From assembly GCA_903889245.1 (NCBI GenBank), contig CAISWQ010000024.1:39620-103619 (forward strand): DNA of 64,000 nt. Reading direction: 5' to 3'. The position numbers were made by a program, and so were the translations under genes. Source of the stretch: an uncultured Lentisphaerota bacterium. Lineage in GTDB: Bacteria > Verrucomicrobiota > Kiritimatiellia > CAIQIC01. The first letter of the stretch is position 1, and every line of letters starts with the position of its first letter. Shown here piece after piece: positions 16,699 through 25,549 of the stretch. The notes beneath the pieces are model-generated. The model did no database searches, was not told the origin of the DNA, and saw only the letters and a program-made list of their open reading frames with translations.

Positions 16699-18522
16699 TC
16701 ACTGTTTCAGTACCGCTAGCGCCGTGGCGATGTTGCCCATGGGCGCGCTGACCTGAAGGCCGGCGAGGCGGTGGCGGATTTGGGCGACCATTTCACGGGC
16801 GATTTCGATGCCAATCTTGCGCTGGTCGTCGCGGCTCTCGACCGCGCCCATCCGCGTCAGCAAAGCATCCGGCACGACGACGCCGGGCACTTCGTTCTTC
16901 ATGAACTGCGCGTTGCGGAAACTCGCCAGCGGCCACACGCCCGCCAAGACCGGCAGCTTCAAATCGGCGACCGCATCCAGAAACCGGAACAGCGGTTCGG
17001 CGGCGAACACTGGCTGAGTGATGGCGAACTCGGCGCCGGCCTCGACCTTCTCGCGGAAGCGGCGGACTTCGCGCGCGAAGTCGAGTGCGTTCGGATCGGC
17101 CCCCACCCCGATGACGGCGCGCGTCTGCGGGTCGATGCTTTGTCCGCCGAGGTCCACGCCGCGATTCAAGCGCGCCTGCAGGCGCACCAGGCCCACCGAG
17201 TCCACGTCGAACACGCCGCTGGCGGAGGGATAGGGGCCGAGCTTCGGCGGATCGCCGGTGATGAACAGCAGGTTCTGCAAGCCGACCGCGGCGCAGCCGA
17301 GCAGGTCAGCCTGCAGGCTGATAATGTTGCGGTCGCGCGCGCAGACGTGGAGCATCGCCTCGACGCCCGCCTTCTGCTGGATTTCGAGCGCGGTGATCAG
17401 CGGCGAGATACGCGCCGAGGCGCGCGGGCCATCGGGAATGTTGATGGCGTCCACGCCAGCGGCCTTGCACTGCGCGGCCTTGGCGACCACGTCGCCCAGG
17501 TTGTAGCCACGCGGCGGCACGAGCTCGATGCTTGTCACCCACGTGCCGGCGGCCAGCTTCGCGCTGAATTTGGTTTTCTCCACCAACGGAACCGCGGACT
17601 TGAGTGCGGTGGTCTCGACGGGCGTGGCCTTGACCTCGATGCGCTGCTGCGCGAGCGGGCGCAGCGCGCGCGCCACTTCGCGGATGTGGTCGGGCGTGGT
17701 GCCGCAGCAGCCGCCGACACCGCGCGCGCCGAGGTCGAGGTAGCGCTTGGCGTAGGTCGCCAGGTATTCCGGCGAGCAGAGCGTGATGCGGCGGTTATCC
17801 ACTTCCTTGGGCATACCGGCATTGGGCTCGACGATGACGGGCGTGCGCGTGTGGCGCACCGCGCGCTCGACTGCACCGAGCAAGCCATCCGGACCAAGGC
17901 CGCAATTCAAGCCCCATGCCGCCGGCTCAAGGCTGCCGAACGGCAACAACAACTGCTCGACCGGCTCGCCGACCGAGGATTCCGCGTGCTCGTTGACCGC
18001 AAAAGAAACGATAAAAGGTAACTGCACTCCCGCGGATTGCAGCGCGGCGACGGCGTCCTCCGCCAGCGCGCGTGTCGGCAGCGTCTCAAAGATGATGCAA
18101 TCCACGCCGCCCGCGGCGAGCGCGGCCATCTGCTCGGCCATCAGTTCGATCCGCCGTTCGCGCGCGAGGCCCGGCGCGGAGATTGGCCCGACGGAGCCGG
18201 CGACGAACACCAGCCGCTTGGCGTTCTTCGCCACACCGCAGGCCAGCTCGGCGGCGGCCTTGTTGATCGCCACGGTCCGCTCGGCAAAGCCGAAGCGCGC
18301 GAGCGCCTCGCGGTTCGCGCCGTAGGAGTTGGTCGTCAGCACGTCCGCGCCGGCATCCATATAGTCCTGGTGAATCTGCCGGATCAGCGCGGCATCGGAG
18401 ACGGAAAGTTCTTCGAAGTTACGATTCAGATAGACGTGGCGTCGGTAGATTTCCGTGCCCATCGCGCCATCGAACACGAGCACGCGCGACTGGAGCGCGG
18501 CGACGAAAGCGTTTGCTTGCAT
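16699..18522 (-). CDS. Bifunctional homocysteine S-methyltransferase / 5,10-methylene-THF reductase
   Basis: A 607-residue fusion. Residues 1 to about 300 are a homocysteine methyltransferase: LVFDGAMGTEIYRR start, LTTNSYGANR, and zinc ligands in GLNCGLG and GVGGCCGTTPDHI. Residues about 315-600 are a MetF-type reductase (IELVPPRG, INIPDG, LLFITGDPPK, FAITQPVF). It can reduce methylene-THF and methylate homocysteine. A start at ATG 18522 follows GAGG and lies 2 nt after the coaC stop, so it is coupled to coaC; an upstream in-frame extension inside coaC is not credible. This fusion type is known in other bacteria. Confidence 0.92.
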   Translation of the reverse strand: MQANAFVAALQSRVLVFDGAMGTEIYRRHVYLNRNFEELSVSDAALIRQIHQDYMDAGADVLTTNSYGANREALARFGFAERTVAINKAAAELACGVAKNAKRLVFVAGSVGPISAPGLARERRIELMAEQMAALAAGGVDCIIFETLPTRALAEDAVAALQSAGVQLPFIVSFAVNEHAESSVGEPVEQLLLPFGSLEPAAWGLNCGLGPDGLLGAVERAVRHTRTPVIVEPNAGMPKEVDNRRITLCSPEYLATYAKRYLDLGARGVGGCCGTTPDHIREVARALRPLAQQRIEVKATPVETTALKSAVPLVEKTKFSAKLAAGTWVTSIELVPPRGYNLGDVVAKAAQCKAAGVDAINIPDGPRASARISPLITALEIQQKAGVEAMLHVCARDRNIISLQADLLGCAAVGLQNLLFITGDPPKLGPYPSASGVFDVDSVGLVRLQARLNRGVDLGGQSIDPQTRAVIGVGADPNALDFAREVRRFREKVEAGAEFAITQPVFAAEPLFRFLDAVADLKLPVLAGVWPLASFRNAQFMKNEVPGVVVPDALLTRMGAVESRDDQRKIGIEIAREMVAQIRHRLAGLQVSAPMGNIATALAVLKQ

Positions 18523-18524
18523 CC

Positions 18525-19076
18525 TCAACCCTTCTTCATCGTCTTGGCGACCATGGCCACGATGTCTTCCAGTTCGATCAGGCGGCCGGCGCCAACCTCG
18601 CCGCAGGCGAGGTCGCCCTCGCCGACATCGAGTACGAGCACACCGCGATCCTTGAGCGTTTTTACGTTGGCCTGCGTCGCCGGGTTCAGCCACATGCGTT
18701 CGTTCATCGCGGGCGCGACGACCACCGGTCCCGCCGCCGCCAGCACCGTGGCGCTGACGACATCATCGGCAAGTCCGTGCGCAAGCTTGGCCAGCACGTT
18801 CGCTGTGCAGGGCGCAAGCACCACGACACCCGCGCGGCCGGAGAGATCAAGGTGCTGGTAGGTGGACGTCTCCACGGCCTCGCACTTGCCGACGGCCACC
18901 GGGTGCTTTGTCAGCGCCTGAAACGTCAGCGGCCCGACGTACTTCGCCGCCGCCTCGGTCATCATCACCCACACGTCCCAGCCCTGCTGCTGCATCCGGC
19001 GCACCAGTTCCGCGGACTTATAGGCGGCGATGGAGCCGGTGACACCGAGCACAACGGTCTTGGTTTTCGCTGTCAT
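18525..19076 (-). CDS. coaC: Phosphopantothenoylcysteine decarboxylase, stand-alone
   Basis: From ATG 19076 (GGAG upstream) it encodes 183 residues of the CoaC flavoprotein: VVLGVTGSIAAYKSAELVRR start, STYQHLDLSGRAGVVVLAPC with the active-site His, TANVLAKLAHGLADD, and VVVAPAMNERMW, the substrate-binding PAMN motif. It decarboxylates phosphopantothenoylcysteine in CoA synthesis. The gmk gene ends 10 nt upstream, a common bacterial order (gmk, then coaBC). The usual CoaB fusion partner is missing here and found 4.7 kb downstream. Confidence 0.93.
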   Translation of the reverse strand: MTAKTKTVVLGVTGSIAAYKSAELVRRMQQQGWDVWVMMTEAAAKYVGPLTFQALTKHPVAVGKCEAVETSTYQHLDLSGRAGVVVLAPCTANVLAKLAHGLADDVVSATVLAAAGPVVVAPAMNERMWLNPATQANVKTLKDRGVLVLDVGEGDLACGEVGAGRLIELEDIVAMVAKTMKKG

Positions 19077-19086
19077 AAGGCACTCC

Positions 19087-19692
19087 TCACTTCCGAATCC
19101 GTACGCGTTCCGCGAGCACGATGGCGCGGAGGTGGTCATAGGCGGTCTGCAGTTCATCGTTGATGACAAGGTAGCTGAACTCGCGCCAGCGCGTCATCTC
19201 GCCCGTGGCCTGCCGGACTCGGTGCGCGATGACTTCCGCGCTGTCTTGACCGCGGCCGGTCAGGCGCGCACGCAGCGCGTCGAGCGAGGGCGGTGCAATG
19301 AAGATATCCACGAGTGGCGGCGCGTGTGGCGTTTGTTGGAGTGAAGCGCGTATGCTGGCCGCGCCCTGCACATCCACATTGAGCAGCACGTCCTGTCCTT
19401 TTTTCAAGGCTTGGAAAACCGGCTCGCGCGGCGAACCATAGCTATGGTCGTGCACGGTGGCGTACTCCAAGAAACCGTTTGCGGCGCTGCGCCGCTCGAA
19501 CTCGTCTTGCGTTAAAAAGAAGTAGCTCTGCCCTTCGACCTCGCCCGGACGCATCGGTCGTGTGGTCGCCGTAACCAGTGTGTAGAGCGAGGCTCCGAAC
19601 TCGGCCTTGAGCATTTCGCAAAGCGTAGTCTTGCCCGCGCCCGAAGGCGCGGAGATAAGGAAGATGATGGGCTTGGAGCGTTGCTCATTCAT
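19087..19692 (-). CDS. gmk: Guanylate kinase
   Basis: A 201-residue kinase converting GMP to GDP. The P-loop SAPSGAGKTTL is at 14-24. TTRPMRPGEVEGQSYFFLT, FLEYATVHDHSYGSP and VLLNVDVQGA are the GMP-binding segments. It overlaps yicC by 4 nt, a typical pairing. Unusually, the codons for VFQALKKG around 19400-19418 form a near-perfect copy of the dispersed palindrome. Because the protein keeps normal length there, the site could be fortuitous or a capture without indel. Confidence 0.96.
   Translation of the reverse strand: MNEQRSKPIIFLISAPSGAGKTTLCEMLKAEFGASLYTLVTATTRPMRPGEVEGQSYFFLTQDEFERRSAANGFLEYATVHDHSYGSPREPVFQALKKGQDVLLNVDVQGAASIRASLQQTPHAPPLVDIFIAPPSLDALRARLTGRGQDSAEVIAHRVRQATGEMTRWREFSYLVINDELQTAYDHLRAIVLAERVRIRK
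19400..19418. repeat. Single palindrome copy inside gmk
   Basis: TTTTTCAAGGCTTGGAAAA differs from consensus at one position (T for C), centred at 19409. It encodes part of VFQALKKG in Gmk. No partner copy with the same core occurs 31-32 bp to either side. Confidence 0.6.
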
Positions 19693-20573
19693 TCGATGTT
19701 TTGCACCTGCTCGCGCATCCGCTCCAGCTCCGCCTTGAAGCCGACGACGACCCGGCTGATCGCGGCGGCGTTGGCCTTGGAACCGATGGTGTTGATCTCG
19801 CGGAACATTTCCTGGGCGAGAAAATCCAGCGCGCGGCCCGGCGGTTCCGCGGCGCGCAGCAGGTCGCGCGCCTGGCGGAAGTGGCTGCGCAGGCGCGTCA
19901 ACTCCTCGGTGATATCAGCCTTGTCGGCGAACAGCGCCACCTCGCGGATCATCCGTTCGTCGGCGGCCAGATCGCCCTGGTCCGCCTCCCGCAGGCGGGC
20001 AAGCAACTGCTCGCGATAACGGCTGCAGACCTCCGGCGCGAAGGCCGCGATGTGGTCGGCATATTTCTCCAAAAGCACCAAGCGCTTCGCGATGTCACGA
20101 CGCAACGCGACGCCCTCGCGCGCACGCATCGCAACCAGCGCCTTGAGCGCCGCCGCCAGCGCGCGATGGGCCACAGTCCAGACACGCTCCAGTTCCTGCG
20201 CGGGCGGCGCCAGTTGCACCACCTCCGGCAGGTTCATCAGGAAAGTCGCATCCACCTTGTCGGTCAGGCCGAGCCGCTTGTTCGCCTTCTGCAAGGCTGC
20301 CTGATAGGCGGCGGCCAAGTCCTCATCCACACGTACTTCCTGACGGCGCACAGCGGCGCTGCGCACAACCTCCACCAACAAGGTCACGCGGCCGCGGCTA
20401 AGCGCACCCCGGACAGCGGCCTGCAGGCGCGGCTCCAGTTCGGCAAACTCGCGCGCGAGGTTCACCTGCACATCGAGCTGCTTGCGGTTGACCGAGGTCG
20501 CGCGCACCTCGACGCGCAGCCCGCCGGCCGCCGCCGCACCCCGCCCATAACCTGTCATGCTGCATACAGCCAT
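19689..20573 (-). CDS. yicC: YicC family endoribonuclease-like protein
   Basis: From ATG 20573 it encodes 294 residues: MTGYGRGAAAA near the start (the SMTGYG family hallmark), EVRATSVNRKQLDVQV, and the C-terminal FLAQEMFREINTIGSKANAA block that is nearly invariant in YicC/YloC proteins. Family members are RNA endonucleases. It lies 2 nt after trpB and overlaps gmk by 4 nt. The longer frame to 20603 runs into trpB and is not preferred. Confidence 0.93.
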   Translation of the reverse strand: MAVCSMTGYGRGAAAAGGLRVEVRATSVNRKQLDVQVNLAREFAELEPRLQAAVRGALSRGRVTLLVEVVRSAAVRRQEVRVDEDLAAAYQAALQKANKRLGLTDKVDATFLMNLPEVVQLAPPAQELERVWTVAHRALAAALKALVAMRAREGVALRRDIAKRLVLLEKYADHIAAFAPEVCSRYREQLLARLREADQGDLAADERMIREVALFADKADITEELTRLRSHFRQARDLLRAAEPPGRALDFLAQEMFREINTIGSKANAAAISRVVVGFKAELERMREQVQNIE

Positions 20574-20575
20574 AA

Positions 20576-21771
<1,196 letters not shown>

Positions 21772-21787
<16 letters not shown>

Positions 21788-22416
21788 GTTTCGATGAACC
21801 TCTTCACGGCGGCCAAATCCTTTTTGCCCGGCTGCGCCTCGACGCCGGAACTAACGTCCACGCCCCACGGCCGCACGGCGCGGATGGCCTCGGCGATATT
21901 CTCCGCGCGCAGCCCGCCGGCGAGCAAAACCTTCGTGCGGCTCGCCGCCACGAACGCGCGCGCCGCTGTCCAGTCTACGGTCTGGCCCGTGCCGCCGGGC
22001 GCGGCCGGACTATAACTATCGAGCACCAGAGCGTCAACGAACGCCGGCGGTGGCGTCGTTTCGCGATCGAGTCGGACGACTTTCCAAAGCTTGGAAACGC
22101 CAGACAGTGTTTTTTCCAAGGCTTGGAAAAAACCGGCGTCTGCTTTTCCAAGGCTTGGAAAACCGTGCCATTGAATCACGTCGAGCTGCGCGACGTCCAC
22201 CGCGCGGCGGATGTCTGCCACGGATTCATCCACGACCACGCCGACCTTGAGCAGGCCCGGCGGCAGGTCGCGCGTCCACTCGGCGACCTGCTCCGGCCGG
22301 ACAGCGCGTTTGGATTTGGGCCAGAGCACGAAGCCGAGCGCGTCCGGCTTGAGCGCCGCGACCGCGGCGACATCCGCCGCGTTCGCCAGCCCGCAAATCT
22401 TGACAAAAATACCCAT
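21772..22416 (-). CDS. trpF: Phosphoribosylanthranilate isomerase carrying a palindrome array
   Basis: A 214-residue TIM-barrel isomerase of tryptophan synthesis: [12 protein letters not shown] start, [24 protein letters not shown], then [17 protein letters not shown] and [10 protein letters not shown]. Between WHG and VVRLDRE the usual helix-strand segment is replaced by a stretch reading [17 protein letters not shown] and VSKLWK. This is the three-frame translation of three palindrome copies (22081-22162). The frame is preserved, so the enzyme may still work. The insert makes this loop several residues longer than I expect for the family. Confidence 0.93.
22081..22162. repeat. Palindrome array, 3 copies, 32 bp apart, inside trpF
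   Basis: Dyad centres at 22089, 22121 and 22153, each 32 bp apart. Cores CCAAAGCTTGG, CCAAGGCTTGG and CCAAGGCTTGG, with flanking T and A runs. The array is wholly coding: because the period is not a multiple of 3, each copy is read in a different frame (SKLWK, FQALEK, FPSLGK in gene order reversed). Confidence 0.95.
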
Positions 22417-22542
22417 GTGCGGGCGATGATAGACGAGCCCTATCGCTGGCGAAAGCGATTTCCCAAAGCCCTGGCGTGACTTTGGGCCGAGGTTGTTCTA
22501 AAAATCCGCGGCGATGGATAAGTGGCCTATAGGGAGCGAAGC

Positions 22543-23601
22543 ATGAACAGGCGCTGGTTGCCGATAGTGGGTTGCGGAGTCGGTCTCGTGTTGTTGGTAG
22601 GTGGGTGTGGTAAACGCAAGGGCGAAGAGCACGCCGTGCTGAAGCCCTCGGGTGTGACGGCGCAGGGCGTCGCCGACCCGGCCGTCGTCGCGCGCTGCGA
22701 AGCGCCGCTGGAAAGCATCTTTTTCATTTGCGACGCCACGGTGCCCGGCAGCGGCGCGCCGTCGGTCGGTTTTGCCGGCGGCCTAAGCAACATGCTGTTG
22801 CGCACCACCGATGGCGGCCAGACCTGGCAGAATATCCGGTCGGGGAATCCCACCGGCGCAGCGTTTGAGAAAATCTGCTTTCGCTCCGCGCAGCATGGCT
22901 GGGCCGTGAGCCGCGATCGCCTGCTTGGCACCGGCGATGGAGGCCAGACCTGGCAGGAAGCCGCCAAATTGCCCGGGAATTTTTATTACTTCGGCGCCTG
23001 CTCCGTGAGCAGCAGCCGCTACTTCCAGATGCAGACGCCGGGCTGTGGCGCGGCGGTCTATGCGGCCTCCGCCCCGGACGCGGCGTGGACCAAGTGGGGC
23101 GCGTCGCTGCCGCGCAACGATTACGAGGCCGTGTTCTTCCTCGACGATCAACATGGCTGGCTCGCGGGCAACTATGGCATCGCCGCCTGCACAACCAACG
23201 GCGGCGCCACGTGGATGACCACGAACATCAAGGACGGCGGCCATCTGGTCCAGATCCAGTTCGTCACGCCGCAGACCGGCTGGATGCGGCCGCTGCTGGG
23301 CCACGAGGGCGGTATCTGGGCGAGCCGCGACGGCGGCCAGACATGGGCCAAGCAGAACGCCGGCATCAAGACCTACCACAACCTGCTCGACATGCACTTT
23401 GTGAACGAGCGGACCGGCTACCTGCTCGTGGATACCGGCCGGAACACCGCCGAAATCCTGAAGACCGGCGACGGCGGCGTCACGTGGACCTCCGCCCGCA
23501 CCTTCAAGGCGCCGGCCCACGCGTTCTGCTTTGTGTCACCCACCGAGGTCTGGTTCGCCGCCCGCGACGGCACCCTTCTGCATTGCGCGCTGGACAAGTG
23601 A
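22543..23601 (+). CDS. Lipoprotein beta-propeller (Ycf48/BNR-like)
   Basis: A 352-residue protein with a lipoprotein signal (LLVGGC lipobox near residue 22). Repeated TTDGGQTW, GTGDGGQTW, ASRDGGQTW and KTGDGGVTW Asp-box motifs mark a Ycf48/sialidase-type propeller. Such proteins sit at the outer face of a membrane and assist assembly or bind ligands. ATG 22543 follows AGGGAGCGAAGC. It is divergent from trpF (126-nt gap), and its stop is 5 nt before a palindrome array. Confidence 0.83.
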   Translation: MNRRWLPIVGCGVGLVLLVGGCGKRKGEEHAVLKPSGVTAQGVADPAVVARCEAPLESIFFICDATVPGSGAPSVGFAGGLSNMLLRTTDGGQTWQNIRSGNPTGAAFEKICFRSAQHGWAVSRDRLLGTGDGGQTWQEAAKLPGNFYYFGACSVSSSRYFQMQTPGCGAAVYAASAPDAAWTKWGASLPRNDYEAVFFLDDQHGWLAGNYGIAACTTNGGATWMTTNIKDGGHLVQIQFVTPQTGWMRPLLGHEGGIWASRDGGQTWAKQNAGIKTYHNLLDMHFVNERTGYLLVDTGRNTAEILKTGDGGVTWTSARTFKAPAHAFCFVSPTEVWFAARDGTLLHCALDK

Positions 23602-23606
23602 TCCCG

Positions 23607-23654
23607 TTCCAAGCCTTGGAAAAATCGCGTTCGCCGTTTCCAAGCCTTGGAAAA
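23607..23654. repeat. Palindrome array, 2 copies, 31 bp apart
   Basis: Centres at 23614 and 23645, both with core CCAAGCCTTGG. The first copy begins 5 nt after the lipoprotein stop codon. The PfkB gene starts 19 nt beyond the second copy. Confidence 0.95.
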
Positions 23655-23673
23655 CCTGACATGATGCGCGGCC

Positions 23674-24573
23674 ATGAATGCGACGCGCAAAAGCATCCTG
23701 GCGTTCGGCGAAATCCTCTGGGACGTGTTCCCGGATGGCGCGCACATCGGTGGCGCGCCATTCAACCTCGCGGCGCACGCGGTCCGCTGCGGGCTTACGG
23801 CGCAGTTGCTCTCGCGCGTCGGCGCGGATGACCTCGGCAGCCGTGCGCTGGCGGAGGCGCAGCGGCTCGGCGTCGGTGCGGATTTTGTTCCGGCCGATGC
23901 GCAGCATCCCACCGGCACGGTCACCGTCCAGCTTTCGCCGGAAGGCCAGCCGACCTACACCATCCACACCGGCGTGGCGTGGGATTTCATCACCGCCGAC
24001 GCTGCCAAGCTACAGGCGCTGCCGGTGGACGCCATCTGCTTCGGCACGCTGGCGCAGCGCAGCGCGACCTCGCGCGCCAGCCTGCGGTGCGTGTTGGAAA
24101 TCTTCCCGTCCGCGCCGGTGTTCTTCGACGTCAACCTGCGCCAGCAGTTCTATTCGCGCGAGCTGATCGCGGAGGGCTTGCAGAGGACGACTATCCTGAA
24201 GCTGAACGAAAGCGAAGTTGAGGTCCTGTCGGAATTACTGCTGGGTACGCGCTTGGCAGAAGAAACGTTCGCGCGGAAAATCCAGGAGCAGTATCCAGGC
24301 GTACAGATCGTGTTGGTGACGCGCGGCGCGCACGGCTGCCTGCTCGTCGAGCGCGCCGGCTTGGCGACGGCGATGCCCGGCCGGCCGGTCAAGGTCGCCG
24401 ACGCCGTCGGCGCGGGCGATGCCTTTAGCGCGGCCTTCCTCGCGTTCTGGCTGCGCGGCCACCCACCCGTGGAGGCGGCGCAGGTGGCGAATGAACTCGG
24501 CGCGTTCGTCGCCTCGCGCCGCGGCGCGGTGCCGGACTATGCGCCGGAGATCCAGCGGCGCCTCCTACTCTGA
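23674..24573 (+). CDS. PfkB-family carbohydrate kinase (fructokinase-like)
   Basis: A 299-residue ribokinase-fold kinase. AFGEILWDVFPDG start and IGGAPFNLAAHAVRCG is the PfkB signature 1. VKVADAVGAGDAFSAAFLAF near 250 carries the catalytic Asp and anion hole of signature 2. The pattern is closest to fructokinases. It likely phosphorylates a sugar released by the glycosidase-like genes that follow (next gene 6 nt downstream). Specificity is not certain. Confidence 0.9.
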   Translation: MNATRKSILAFGEILWDVFPDGAHIGGAPFNLAAHAVRCGLTAQLLSRVGADDLGSRALAEAQRLGVGADFVPADAQHPTGTVTVQLSPEGQPTYTIHTGVAWDFITADAAKLQALPVDAICFGTLAQRSATSRASLRCVLEIFPSAPVFFDVNLRQQFYSRELIAEGLQRTTILKLNESEVEVLSELLLGTRLAEETFARKIQEQYPGVQIVLVTRGAHGCLLVERAGLATAMPGRPVKVADAVGAGDAFSAAFLAFWLRGHPPVEAAQVANELGAFVASRRGAVPDYAPEIQRRLLL

Positions 24574-24579
24574 TCGGCC

Positions 24580-25539
24580 ATGAAAAAGAGTCTGATCATT
24601 TCCGGCTGCTTGTGGCTATGCTTGACGATGGCGCGTAGCGAATCTGTCGCTGGCTGGGAGAAATATTCCGGCAACCCGGTGCTAGGCCACGAGTTCGGGA
24701 CGTGCTTCGATGTTTCCGTGCTGCGCGAGGCGCCGGGCTATCGCATGTGGGTTTCGTGGCGGCCGCAACACAGTATCGCGCTGGTGGAGAGCAAGGACGG
24801 CCTGCAGTGGAGTACGCCGCCGAAGATCGTGCTCGGTCCGCGCAAGGAATCCGGCTGGGAGGACGACATCAACCGGCCAGTGGTGGTCAAACGCGGCGCG
24901 CTTTATCACCTGTGGTACACCGGGCAGGCGAAAGGTCACTCGTGGATCGGCTACGCGACCAGCGCCGACGGCGTCGTCTGGGAGCGGAAAAGCGCGCGGC
25001 CGGTACTCGCGCCGGAGCTGCCGTGGGAGAAAGTCGCGGTGATGTGTCCGCACGTGATCTGGGACGAGGGCGTGCATCTGTTCCGCATGTGGTATTCCGG
25101 CGGCGAGCAGAACGAGCCCAATGCCATCGGTTATGCGACCAGCCCCGACGGCCTGCGCTGGACCAAGCACACGGCCAACCCGGTCTTCGCGCCTGACCCG
25201 CAGCAGGCGTGGGAGAAGCACAAGGTCACCGCGTGCCAGGTGGAGCAACGCGGCGACTGGCACCTGATGTTCTACATCGGCTTCCGCGACGAGGCGCACG
25301 CGCAGATCGGCCTCGCCCGCTCACGCGACGGCCTCACGAACTGGCAGCGCCATCCGGCGAATCCCATCGTGCGGCCGACCGCCAACGCGTGGGACCACGA
25401 CGCCTGCTACAAGCCCGCCGCGCTGTTCGATGGCCGGCGCTGGCTGCTGTGGTATAACGGCCGCCGCGCCCACCTCGAACAAATCGGCGTGGTGCTGCAT
25501 GAGGGCGAGGACTTGGGCTTTGATCAGAAGCAACCGTGA
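24580..25539 (+). CDS. Secreted five-bladed-propeller glycosidase-like protein
   Basis: A 319-residue protein with a signal peptide (MKKSLIISGCLWLCLTMARS). Repeated blades read YHLWYTGQAKG...IGYATSADGVVWER, FRMWYSGGEQNEPNAIGYATSPDG-type and LMFYIGFRDEAHAQIGLARS. This is the GH43/GH32/GH130 superfamily pattern of sugar hydrolases and phosphorylases. Acidic residues in WEDDINRP and WDHDACYKP are candidate active-site positions. It is 6 nt after the PfkB kinase and 10 nt before the next glycosidase. Confidence 0.78.
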   Translation: MKKSLIISGCLWLCLTMARSESVAGWEKYSGNPVLGHEFGTCFDVSVLREAPGYRMWVSWRPQHSIALVESKDGLQWSTPPKIVLGPRKESGWEDDINRPVVVKRGALYHLWYTGQAKGHSWIGYATSADGVVWERKSARPVLAPELPWEKVAVMCPHVIWDEGVHLFRMWYSGGEQNEPNAIGYATSPDGLRWTKHTANPVFAPDPQQAWEKHKVTACQVEQRGDWHLMFYIGFRDEAHAQIGLARSRDGLTNWQRHPANPIVRPTANAWDHDACYKPAALFDGRRWLLWYNGRRAHLEQIGVVLHEGEDLGFDQKQP

Positions 25540-25549
25540 GGAGAATTCC

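Noticed and set aside
19433..19446. ACCATAGCTATGGT palindrome 31.5 bp from the gmk copy
   Set aside because: A perfect palindrome at a tempting distance but with an unrelated sequence, in conserved HSYGSP codons; probably chance.
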